NCBI GenBank assembly: GCA_027574665.1
Contig: CM050648.1
Coordinates: 46,043,200 to 46,107,199, forward strand
Direction of reading: 5' to 3'
Length of the DNA stretch: 64,000 nucleotides
DNA from: Rhynochetos jubatus
Taxonomy: Eukaryota; Chordata; Aves; Eurypygiformes; Rhynochetidae
Under the pieces are notes generated by a model. That model worked only from the letters and a program-made list of their open reading frames with translations, ran no database searches and was not told the origin of the DNA. Positions 1-12,300 of this stretch are shown piece after piece (within the stretch, counting starts at the first letter, position 1; each line of letters starts with the position of its first letter). The translations under genes were made by a program, and so were the position numbers.

Positions 1-285
1 CAATATTTTCTAGTCTTTCCTGAGTTCAAGATGTCAGATTCCCTTTGCTGTAATTGTTTAAATACCACTGTATTAGTATATAGATTATATGCATTAATAT
101 GTGGATTCTTTAGTTTAAATGGGCTGCATAAAAGTGTTATTACTAAAGCATAACAGCATGCGATGAAAAGGGTAAGGAAAAATGATCCATTAATCATTAC
201 GACTGTGAGACGTAATTTCCCTGATCCTGCCAAGCCCCTGGAACACGACAGAAGGAAAGTACCTTCCTTTATTTAAAACACTTAC

Positions 286-373
286 TGATGAAGAAGTTTC
301 TGCTGCCAGCCTTGCTGCATACCTGGCGATCAGCTTATGTTCTTCATCCAGGCGACTTGCGCTGTCGAGCACG
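286..373 (-). CDS. DTNA: DTNA exon [19 protein letters not shown] (last exon in window)
   Basis: 88 bp, acceptor gagcag, donor GTAAGT. A leading C completes Arg; then 29 codons, [18 protein letters not shown] through LAAETSSS, ending in phase 0. It precedes the [20 protein letters not shown] coiled-coil exons known for the family, which lie outside the window. It is the third exon to carry the [AD]EH-LI-Y-L pattern. Confidence 0.96.
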
Positions 374-3300
374 CTGCTCAGGGTTGGGGGGGAAGGGGGA
401 AAAGGCATGTTAATATACAGCAAAAATGGCCCTTGTCTGTCACACTGTCCACTCACACACCCTCATCACAGAATTTAGAAGCAAAATGTCACCAAGTTAA
501 CAACAGCAGATGTTAATTGAGCAAAGAGAAGTGGGAGGGTAATTTCCCTGGAAGGATCAGCTCTAGGGCCAGGCAGCATCTTCCCTTAAGGGGAAACAGC
601 AGTGGTCTCTGCCCAAAGAGGGTTGGGACGTGGTAAGGACCACCACTCAGCATTCGTTTTAACTTCTCAGCTTTGCCATAACACCTAGAAGAGCAATTAC
701 TTTTTGGACAATGGATCAGTAGGAACCTCAGTGTTTGCTGAGGTCAATTCTAGAAGCTTTGACAGATTTGCAACAGAAGACACTATTTAGGACAGTTTTG
801 CAGGGCACTTGCCAAGGCCTCATGGACCACAGTCTGGAAGCGCTGATCTAGGAATTTATGATCAGATTCTTTTATTCTTGGTTTCTTTAAGTTTGGGAGT
901 AAGATTTCAGAGAATCACATAATGGTGCACCGCTGATTCCAGACTTGGACTGACTTTAACCTGGAGACAAGTCCTGCTGCCAGGATGCAGGACTCTTCTA
1001 GCACCTGCTATGAAAAACGTCTGCTTTGGTCGCATGCACAGAACCTCCATAAAAATTACTCAGAAAGTGTAAGAACTTACTGCAAATGTGCCGAATTCAT
1101 TTAAAATACTGCATTTTATTACTTTCTTTTTTCCTATCAATATCAAGGGCAAATATTTCTCTCAGGTTAATCTAATGCCAGCTGTCTTTATTTTAAATGG
1201 AGGCTATTATTTAGTCAGATGAGCAGGAAAAAGGTAATATAGTGGGAACCTTTACTATTTCTAAATATTTAGAAGCTTGCAGAAAGCCACCAAAACTAAT
1301 AGACAGAAAATGAAATGTGAAGAGGACTTAGTTGGCCCTGGATAATCCCAGGATTTAGAATCCTGTATTGCAGTATTGTTGGTATATACAAAAATCAAAC
1401 GATGCCCCTGAGAAAAGGTGAAAGGAATGCTTTGCTGCATGGAACACACGAAAGCCTGCAGACTATCCCAGACAGAGGTGAGTCTGACCTCTTTTCTTAT
1501 GCCTTGGCAACTCCCTGAAGTTTTCACTGATGGGAGACAGGCACCCACCTCCCTCCCCCCATGCTCTTCAGGACATGCAACCGGTTGCTGGCAACCGAGC
1601 TTCACGTTATAAAAGACTGCGCAAAACAAGGGTTACTTTGGGCATGGACATATTATTTGATTTTTGCCAGAAATTCTATCCTGAACTTGAAGACCCTTCC
1701 AGGTGAAAATGGCACTTGTGCAAAAAGTTCTGCTTTCGAAGAATCAGGAACGACAAAGGAAATCTTTCTGTAAAAATTCTCAGTGAGTTCGCATCCCCAG
1801 GTACCGACAATGTGCATCTTTCGCTGGCTTGATTAAGTTCACTGGGATTCAGAAGTTAACTTTGAAAGATGAGTAGCGGTTGATATTCACTGATTATTAA
1901 ACTAAAGCTAGGAGTCATGTGGATTTGTTATGGCTTGCTGAGGTAAGGGAAAAAGAGACAAACATCATCTTTTTTGTCATTCTGACAATAACCTGTGAGA
2001 CCACAAACACCAAATGTAGAAAAACAGTAAAGCTATGAAAGGTCAGACCCAGAGGCATTCTGTGTAAGCTAAGCTTGTGCGACAGACCACACCTGAGACT
2101 TCTGCTGGTAGATGAACACTGACTTTTTTTGGTTTTGGTTACGTTTAATTAGTTTCGTTATACGCATAGCTTAATTCTATGTTTACTCAGATTCTTGTGG
2201 GATAAGTGATTTACTTTCTGAAAAGACACAAGCTAAGGTTACTTTTCTAAATTTACACAGTTCTGCTTCTTACATACTCATGCCGACTGTCCTGATATGT
2301 CATCCAGAGAAAGAAGGGGGAAGCAACTCTTACTGACATATCAAATAATGCAAACCAGGTAATAAGGGTTACTTTCATGACAGTATAATTAATTTTTAAT
2401 TTTTCCATAATGACTAAAGCATCACATTCTAACAGATGACTATGAAATCAGCAAGCATTCAGCATCAGTTTTCCTTTTTACAGCAATGTGCAACCACGTT
2501 ATCCATCCTGGAAAAATAATGGATTATGGTTCTACTTGTTGGCATAACACAATCTGCAACACAGTCCTGAGATGTGAGTTAACCCTGAGATAATAACTTT
2601 ACTGTACGAACCAAGTCACTGCAGCTTTTTGATTCTTGCTATTTAATTTCTTTGCTATTTAATGTCTTTGATATATATTTACGTGTAGGTGGATGTCATA
2701 AAATAGATCTAGCAGCACGACAAATTTGGCCTATGAATGTCACAAATCACTGGCCCCAAAGCTCTGTAAATTAGATTTCAATGGCTGAGATAAATTTAGT
2801 TCTGGAATGTACCTATTCTATGTGATCACTAAGAACAGACATGCGCACAGCAGCATTCGCCTTGACTGCCAAGACTTTTATGTCTAAGAGTTCTGATTTA
2901 CCATAATTCACATCTGTGTTACTTCAGCAACTTCACAGACAGCGATGCAGTGAGAAATACACGCAAGCTTTAAAATATTATGAGTATGTGTGCAGAATCT
3001 GGGACCCTCAAGAGAATGATTCAGGCATCCTTTTGAAAGAAAATGACCATTTTGCATACAAATACCCTGCTGCTAAGCCTTCTTTTCTAAAAAAAAAAAA
3101 AAAAAAAAACCAACCAAAAAAAAAACCCAAAAAACAAAACCCACAAACAAACAGCTTTTAACACTGCTTCTCCACTAGTGACCATTTCTTTAAAGACTTT
3201 GTAATTATCAGCAATAATTGGTCTGGCAGGATTATTACCATTCAGATGTAGAATGAATATCCAATACTATCACCTGTACAACAGGACTTTTTTAGGCTTC

Positions 3301-6300
3301 AATAGATCTGCGTAATATCCTACGGTCTAAAGAAGATCTGTTAAAAAGGGATCTCACAACTGCATGAAAATGATGAAAAAGATGATAGCCTGTGAACAAA
3401 AGGCTGACACCGGAGGATCTTTGCTATTTCTCAGGCTTACAGTGTGTCAAAATAGCCTGCTCTGCAGTAGGCACCTGCAATAGGTGACAAGGATCTCCCC
3501 TGATGGTCTTAAAATTATGTCACCACTGGCTGGAAAAGCCTCAGAAATGCCAGCCTCTTGTGAAATCTTTGCAGTACAGACATCAATGTGGCCTTCATGA
3601 CGTGCTCTTGTTCTACAAACCTTCGCTTCGCAAGCAATTTACTATAGAAATACTGACAAATTAAAGGGTAGGCTTCTAAGCCTCAGGGCTGTAAAAACAA
3701 GGTCCTGTCAGCACCCCACCAAATATATATGCTGAAGATGATCGTTTATCTGTGACACTTTCAAAACTGTCCTGGTTTTAAGGCACTTTTAAACTGAGAC
3801 ACATCATGTGAACCTTCTGCTATTGTTTATCTGCCATTTACTTTAGAATCACCAGGATTTTACCCTCAAAATGTTAATAACACTCAGGTATGTGGGTGTA
3901 ATTATACAAACTAACTCCGTTCAAAGGAGCCAAGTGTCTATACATTTCCTCTGTAATCAGTGACATTTCCTCTGTAATCAGTGGGTCTCTGAGTGTTTTT
4001 CTTCTTTCAAGGGAAGATTCGACCAGCCTTCCTACCTAGAGTTAGTTGCTGTGCACACCCCCCTAATAAACGTTTTTGAAAATACCACAGAATAGCAGGG
4101 CACATTTATAGTACAGAAATATGACTCACCACAGTACTACACAGTATCACACAAAAAAATCAGAAAGTAACTTTCTGTGGAACAAAAATAACCTCCTACT
4201 TGTAATATATTTTATCTTATTTTCTTCTGCACCTGAGAAGACTAAAATACATGGAATTAATAGTCAAAACTAGCTAAAGCCTCTAACTTCTATGAACAAA
4301 AAGGAAAACTATTTGCAAATTTTTAGAATCAGACACTAAAGATGAACTAAATTAAATATCAAGTATTGGTTTTACGTGCTAAAACACATTTTACATTTAA
4401 GCTAAACAAAACATCTGGCTAAGGGATACTTTCTCTACCCATACAGTTACTATAAATAATGAATTAAGTCTTTCTCTTGTTTCTTAATTTGTCCTAGAGT
4501 AAGGGATTCTAAAAAACACTCAAGTAGCTTATTAGGCTATGAGGGATGGAAACGAAAACTTGTACTTCTAGTTGCAGTATCAAATAACTGCAGGTGACAA
4601 ATAAAGATAAGCAGTGAAAATTAATTAAATTAATTTAATGCACCACCATCCCCAAATATAAATACTTGTTTTGTTTTGAAATACTATTACATAGCTCTTA
4701 AGATAATTTTATGTATTATGCTCATAAAGTATTTCTGTAGGTTTTTCTTGCGGATGAAGGTCCAGCTACAACCATTCCTCCTTTCACCTCTGGCTGCCAG
4801 CAGCACTTGAGAACACGCGATGGCAGGTATGGGAAAGTACAGGTGGCGTTTTGCAGGCAGACACACAGCTGAGCTGACGCTGCAGCCTCCCCTCGATCAG
4901 AAGCTACCCCGTTATGGTTAACGACGTGCTTTAATCAAGTTACCAAATCTTGTGGAGCTGCAGGGTGAAATAACTTGAACTCAGCACCATCCTAACATCC
5001 CTGTGTGGGTTTTGAGCAAACTCTCTCCAGCCGCTTTGGGGTACGGGCAGGAGTTGTTCACCTCTGCCCGAAGATGCCACCTCAGCCTCTAAGAGATGGG
5101 CCTCACCACAGCTGAACCTCCTGCAGAGGCTTCCCCTAGCTGTCCTGGAAACTGGCTTCACACAGGAGCTTCAGGATTGCAACGTTTTATTTGTTCTTCT
5201 TGTCTTTACCAAAATATACTTCCTTTACTACAAGCCTCAATGCAGCAAAGCAGAAAATGGCAATGCAGCATGGTTTGACACGACTAAGACTGCTGTCCCT
5301 CTTCGTTAGGTTTCTGTCAAAATTTTATTGGTATCTTATACAAATGACTGAGATGATTGTTTCTCGAGGAACCTGCGACTGCAGTGATTTAATGTCAGTA
5401 GCCAGATGTTATGTACTACTGCTTTGCATTGGTTATTTAAACAATTAAGGCCATTATCACTCACTCTCCATTGATCCCTCAAAAACATTAGATTTGAGGG
5501 ATGTTCCAGCACATCATTTGTACGTGCATATTTAGATACAAATTTACTACAACTTGGTGAATTTGGCTCAAAAGCTTGAAGGAACAGGCTGGACTACAAA
5601 CTAAAGAGTTTGTTACGAGCAAAAGAAATCTCACCAGCATAATTTTGTTAGAAACACTGTACAGTTTTCTGTTCAGCACCACATACTGCACTGCTCACCA
5701 CCTCGCTGGTACTGGGCTGCAAAGGCTAAAGTTCTGTTGCATTTGGAGAGGTGGGCCAGTGTTTGCCCTCCCTGGGATGGCCCGCTGTGATGCCACCATC
5801 CACAAGTGCTAGGACAGCAGTAGACAAAGCTCTGAATGCCCTCCGGCAGAAATAATGAACTATGTTCAAGACACGCATTTAAAAAATGGTCACACTTGAG
5901 TCTGAAGGAAAGATCAGGGCAAATTTATATACAAGATTAAACCAATGCAGAAATCAGGCAGATTTTTAAAAACAATGCCTGACATGTAAAAATGGAAATG
6001 AACTCTTTCCTTCACCAGGCTAATAAACAAATGCCTATTCTTATTATTGTTGTTGTTGTTTACATACTATTACCACTTCTTACTTTCAAGATAAGGTGAA
6101 GCTACAAATGATATAACATCTCAAAAATGATTACCTCGAAAACACAGACTTGTTACTCATCGCTGCATGTTGTTTTCTGAACCACCACCAAGCCCTGCAC
6201 TGACTAGAGCATGGTAAGCAAAATCAATTTATGTAGCCATTCTGAACTAAGCAATTATTTGCAACACCTTGCTATTTAACATCACTTGAGAGTACAACAG

Positions 6301-9300
6301 CAATTGCCACAATCCACCAACGTTGGGAGGACATACCCCATATCCATACACATTCCCTTTAGGTTAATGCTCATAAAGAGCTGCTTCAGCTTGTAGCCAG
6401 GAGGAAACAGTGAGAGCACTTGGCCGACCAACGTCCCTTTCCTGGGTTCCCCAAAGGTGCCAAACCTGCACTAACCGTGCGGGGTTGCTCTGCAGCATGT
6501 TGACATACAACCCGATGAGTACATGTTCATCGGCCAGCCTGTCTGCAACATCGAGGCTGTACTGTAACCTGAAACGGGGTCGGGGGGAGAGAGGGTGCAG
6601 TCCGGACAGACAGAGGGAAATAAACAGAGAAAGCAGGAGCAAGTAAGACTGTGAAATGGGAATTTAGGAATGCATACTTAAGTGTTCTTAGAAAAAAAAA
6701 ATACCAAGTGCAGAAATTATTTTGTTATTATTATAATTTATATGTTAAGTATTTAATGGCTTAGATGGTAGAATCTTACTTGGTTACAGAGCCAGCCTTG
6801 GAAATCAGCGAGATGCCAGACTGGGCCAGGGACTGGAGCTGTACAGTGCCATTTATTTCAAAATACAGCAGATTGTGAGGTCAGCACTATTTGCTTTAAT
6901 ATACTATGTATTACATATATACATTAAATATACGTACGTTACACATGTGATTAACATACTGAAATCACAAGTTGGATTTGCTTGAAAGTGTCTGATCAAG
7001 ACCTCACGCATCCAGGTGTACATAAAAATACTTAGACATGCCCTACTTAGCTCACTGGGTTAATTGGTTATCACAATTTCCACGGGAAGGATGTTTATAG
7101 AATACATTAAAAGCAGGAGGAATAGTGGAAAAGGTTTTGGTTTAGCTATGTTAGTGCAAGCTTTGAACATACTCTCTCTTTAACTTACCCTTTGCCTTTC
7201 AAGAAAGCTGGAGCAGCCCTAGCCAGCAGTTTGCTCTGCTCTACTTCAGTATTCTTGGAAGGAGAGCTAGTTAATAAGACAGGAAAACTAAGAAGAGGGT
7301 AAACAGTGATGTCTGAAATTCATTACAGAATAGAGTTTGGAGAAAGTCATTCAAGTTCCCTGGACTGAATAAAAATAACAGTAGAAGCTTCAGTTTCACA
7401 AAACTTCAGGAAATGGAAAGTCAGGAATTTGGAGTTTTCCCTCCTGTTCTCCAAAAGCAAACTAGAAAGCCTTCACTACAGAAAGACAAACAGAAAGCGC
7501 TTCTCTCACAAATGGAGAGCTGAAGGCTTGCATAGTTTCCAGGTGGAGCCCAGGGTAAACACCACCTGAAATGCAGGCTTCAATCTGGGAAAGCTTCACT
7601 GTAACAGCTGAATTGCTTTTCTCCACGTTTGCCGTAAGATGGTTTCAATAACTTATGGAAATTTGCTTATTTACACCTAATTGATGTACATCAATTCCAT
7701 TTTCAGAAGTACTGTTCTTCTGTTGATTAAAAAAAAAAAATGCATCAAACCCACTTTTTTTCTGACTAAAGTATTTAATGGATTCAGTAACTGCTTCTTT
7801 CCCCATGCTAAAATATCCACGTTTCTAATTTTTTAAAATTACACTGGCTAAAAATGGAGATACTTAAATGTTAGTTTTTCTTTCACGCCGCAGCATTTTT
7901 GATTTAAAAACCAACAAAGCAAAACAAAAGTATATTTTACTTTCTTATTTTAAAAAATTATTCACCTTTACCCTTTGGTTTGGCTAGGGATACTGTAAAT
8001 GTCATTGATCAGAAGACGGGTGCGTGAGCATGCACGCGCCTGTGCATCCAGGTGTGCTTGTGCACGTGTATAGGCACATGATGTTGCAGAAACGTGATGG
8101 ATGACAAATCTGAACAGACGTGGCTCTGATGGGCTGAAGATCAAAACCTTTAATCTTAGGACAAAAAGGGAATTCAGTGAGATGACGGGCACGCCATTCC
8201 CCTCCCTTTGGGAGGTCAAGGCTGGCAGCGGGGTTCTGAAAAGGATGGTACCAATGGGTGTCCTGAGAACACAAGCTCTATTGATTTATAATAAAGCTGG
8301 AAGGTAGGTGAATGTGCTGGATTCAATCAGGAAAGGGTTAACTCCCTTTACTGTGGTTGCTAGGGAGCTGTGTTCCTGGACACTGAGAGAAGCACTGATA
8401 AGTTCTTAGCTGGTGTTGGGCCTGTACTGCATTCAAGGTCTTTCTCTGCTTCTGATACTGCAGCTGACCCACACTGACCAAGGAAGTATTTCATCCCATA
8501 GTACGTCATGTTCCGGGTCTTTGGGCAGGGAAGGGGGTCCAGTAGCCATTATTCTTCCCATTACTCTCTCCCTTACTCCCTTGCTCACTTACTCCTGGGC
8601 ACTTGCTAACCCTCCTGCGTTAGCTGCTTTGCTAACTCCTGTGCTGGCTCGTTCGTGTGGTAGATGGTGGGTTGTTTAGAGTTCCTGGCCGTGCTATCGC
8701 TCATAGGGTTCGTTTGGAATCTGCTATGACAGCTCTTGGGCTCCGGCCCTCGGGCTGCAGCTCTTGGGCTCTCTGGGTCTGACACTCACTACTCAGCATT
8801 GGTCATTGGGTGTGCATTGGTCAGTGGATGGTGAGAAACTGTATCGTATTATATTGTATCATATGTTTCATTTTCTATGATTTTAATTATTTATTAGTAG
8901 TAGTATCTGCATATATTGATTTAGATTTAATTAGTAAATAGTTCTTATCTCAATTTTACGAGCTTCCTTATTCCTTTTTCCTCCGATTCTTCCCCTCCAC
9001 TGGAGGAGGGGAGGGGGATTTGTGAGGGCAGCTTCGTGGTATTTTGCTAGCCAGAGTAAACCATGGCAGTGAATGAAATGCAGTACTGCACAGCAATAAG
9101 AAAATATCTGCTTGCTTCACATTCCTACGCCCATCAGCATGCTCTTTATCTGTGTTGTGCTTGCACAGGAGTAATATCCATGCAGATAAACATGCTCCAT
9201 GACATCTAGCAGGATACGTATTTCATCATGTTTTCTTCCCAGTTACAGAAGGAAAAGGCATTCAAGGGCTACAGGGTGTGTAATTTCAGCCAAAACCACA

Positions 9301-12300
9301 GCGGTTGGTTCTTATGTTGAGATAAATATCTTGCCTCAATGAGAGACCAAAGACCCCAGGGCAGATTTTATGCTTTGCTTTCTAAGAGTGCAAGGTGATG
9401 CCCCCTCTGTCAACCCTAAGTTCTCCTCTCCTGTGCTCCAGAAGCAACATGGTTAGGGCGGAGGGCCAGGCAAGCAACCTTCACTCATTGACAAGCATGA
9501 CATCAACTGCTCAATTTCCGTTTCCTTCTTAGTCAACTAAGCAAACTTACATCTGCCAACCTCTTCTTATAAGCTGTTTTCTAAGCTTTTCTGATGTTTG
9601 GGTGTCTCCCCTGGAACGCTCATGCTGGTTAGCGCATTTGTCCCCGTGCTGCTGCCCTACCCTGGGTGCAAACCTCCAGACAGATGTCTCCCCCTCCAGG
9701 TAATGAGCTTTAATGGTTTTCCACATGATGTCCTAGAGTCAGATGCAATCTAACAAGCATATTGCTGACTTCAATTAGTTTGTGGTTCACTGCCTCTGCT
9801 AGGTCCTCTGTTAAAATATTTTGGCCTATCCAATTATGCTCCATCTTTAATTTGATTATTTGCTTCCTTGCTAGAGCATATTTCACTTATAATTACCAAG
9901 TTTCCTCTAACTGATTTCAGATCACTTGGACATCAATTACTACCATTGCAACTGAGCTCATGTTTTAATTTAGAAACTGCTCTCCAAGCACTCCTTCCCA
10001 TAACTGTTTCAACCTTTGTACCATCGACAAATTGCCTACACTCACTTTATTGCTCCGACTAGGTCATTACAAGAAATAGTGCAGTGTCTGTCTTAGGGTA
10101 GCCCTCAAGAATCCCAGCTGGTATGTTCTCCTCCTAGAATGACAGCAAACTTTTGAAAATGTAATTACTGATTTTCAATCTTCCTTTTATACTAATTTCC
10201 CCTAGTCCATGTTTGCCGTGGGTACTTCTGTGTCATCTGGGACTATGTCGAAAGTCTTTTTAAGGTCAACCTGTATCATATCTGCTGCTTCTTTTTCACC
10301 CACTGGACCAGTTATCCTGTCAGTGAAATCAATTCGTTTCGTTTGACATAAATTTGTTCTTGCCAAATCCACGCTGGCTATTTCTCATTGGTTTATTATC
10401 CTCTAGGTGCTTGCTAATTTTTTTGGAATTCTGGTATCTTTGGATACCAAGGTTAGGCTGTCTCTTGTATAATCCCTTCAATCTTTGTCTCCGTTTCCAC
10501 CTTCATTCCTCCTTCATTTGGAAGACCCAACATTTGTCCTTCTTGTTATTCCACATTCTCCACATATTCCCCAAAATACAGCTAATACTTCAGAGATTGT
10601 TTTGGCCACCGTGTGTTTCTCTGGGTCCTACCAACTGGAACATACATTTGACAGATATATTCCTGTTAAAATGGAACTTTTTGTAAGATGTCAAAGAACG
10701 CTTCCCCATCCAAATTAAGGGACAAAACTTCCATCTCTGAACAGATGTTTACAAAGATGTAGATGAACAATACTGAGGTAAATTTTATACCCTCGTTAGT
10801 ATCTACCTGCCTACTAAACTATCATACCTTTCTTTTCGCAGGTAGAATACTGCTGGTGAAATAAGGAGTATTTCTCATCTTGTTCCGAAGTCAATCACAG
10901 TTCAAGTCAATCACGCTCCTTAGCAGCAGAAACATGGACAACAGCAGCAACCAGTGTGCTTTGCTCCAAAGTTAGCTGTTGTCCAAAATTTGACCTAATC
11001 TCTCACTATGCCCAGGCAGAATATCCAATTCTTCTTAGCTGTTATGCAGAGTTCAAAAAAGGCCCAATCTGCTCTGACTCAGCATTAAATAAGACTCAAT
11101 TTCTCCTGGGCTATGGGCATTTGATACCATAGTGCATCCTTTCTATCTATCTACCACAGAATTGCCAAGTAATTTCAAGTTCATCAGAATGTGCTGCATC
11201 ACTCCATTTATTTCAGTTTATTGCGTCTTTAGAAGAAATAAATGTATTAGCTGTGAGCAAAGGGTGAGAAAAATGCAAGAAAAACCATTCTGTTTCATCT
11301 TACCCCACCTTAGCCCTATAATCTGATATCTTAAAAAAGACATTTATTAAGAAAGAGAAAGAGATTGTATCGATTATTATGCTAGTGATGTACTTTAAGG
11401 CAGCACTGACAGACTGCAGCTGGGGAACAAAAGAATGCAAATAAGGAAGAAAACATTAATTTGGGGTATAGAGTTATCCCTCTTGACTGGACAGAAGTTT
11501 CTATAACGCTCAATCTACCTGTTTTGACATAAGCAGCTCATTGGGTTTGCAAGGGCATTACCTACTCTGCAGCAATATTCCCTTCTTCTGTTGCCCTCCG
11601 GCTAATCAGAGATCAGAAAACCAAAAGTGAGATTAACACCTGAGTATTAGCTACAATAAAAAAGGTACAGGGTTTGTGGTTTTAATCACATATTAGCTGT
11701 CAAAGCAGCAAATGCCTGTGATTTGGCATTTGGGAGAAGACCACAGATCTTTTGTTTCTTCTTTTCTAATATCAGTGCTTTAAAGTTGTTCTCGAGCTGT
11801 ACAGGGCATATTGCTGGTAATAATTTGGACGCTGTATAGATTTAGCAGAAAGGTGCTTGTAATTTTTATGCCAACCTCCTCATGAAAGCTCCTTATGGAC
11901 ACAGTGGCTCAAACTAAGCAAAGCAAGCAGAGATATTTTAAGGGATTTTGATTCTGAAGTGGCTTGAAGAAACAAAGAAGCATCTCAGGGAAAACCTGAA
12001 TCTGACCTCCTTTGAGCCTCGGAATTATTGTGTATCCACCCAAAATCAGTGCTTCAGGTGCAGTTAAGCTGCCAAGAACATATAATATTCAATCTTCTTT
12101 CAGTTGTTCCCCATAATTTGTCATTGTATTTACTAGTTCTCGAAGATCTTTCCTGTAATAAGATTCCTATTCTTCCCAGTTCATTTCCTTTTTTCATCCC
12201 TGAATCCAGACATGAAGATGATACTGTGCTGAACTTATGAGACCATATCCATCTCCAGCAGCAGAATGACTCGGTGTGCTGAATTCAGCCGTTCCTGCTA

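Larger units (their letters stand above)
374..6475 (-). other. DTNA intron, 6.1 kb
   Basis: AT-rich intron. It contains a low-complexity A/AC-rich tract at 3090-3155, a perfect 21-bp tandem duplication at 3942-3983 and a cluster of short palindromic factor-site-like motifs at 1577-1595. No exon or transposable element was recognised in the remainder. Confidence 0.9.
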
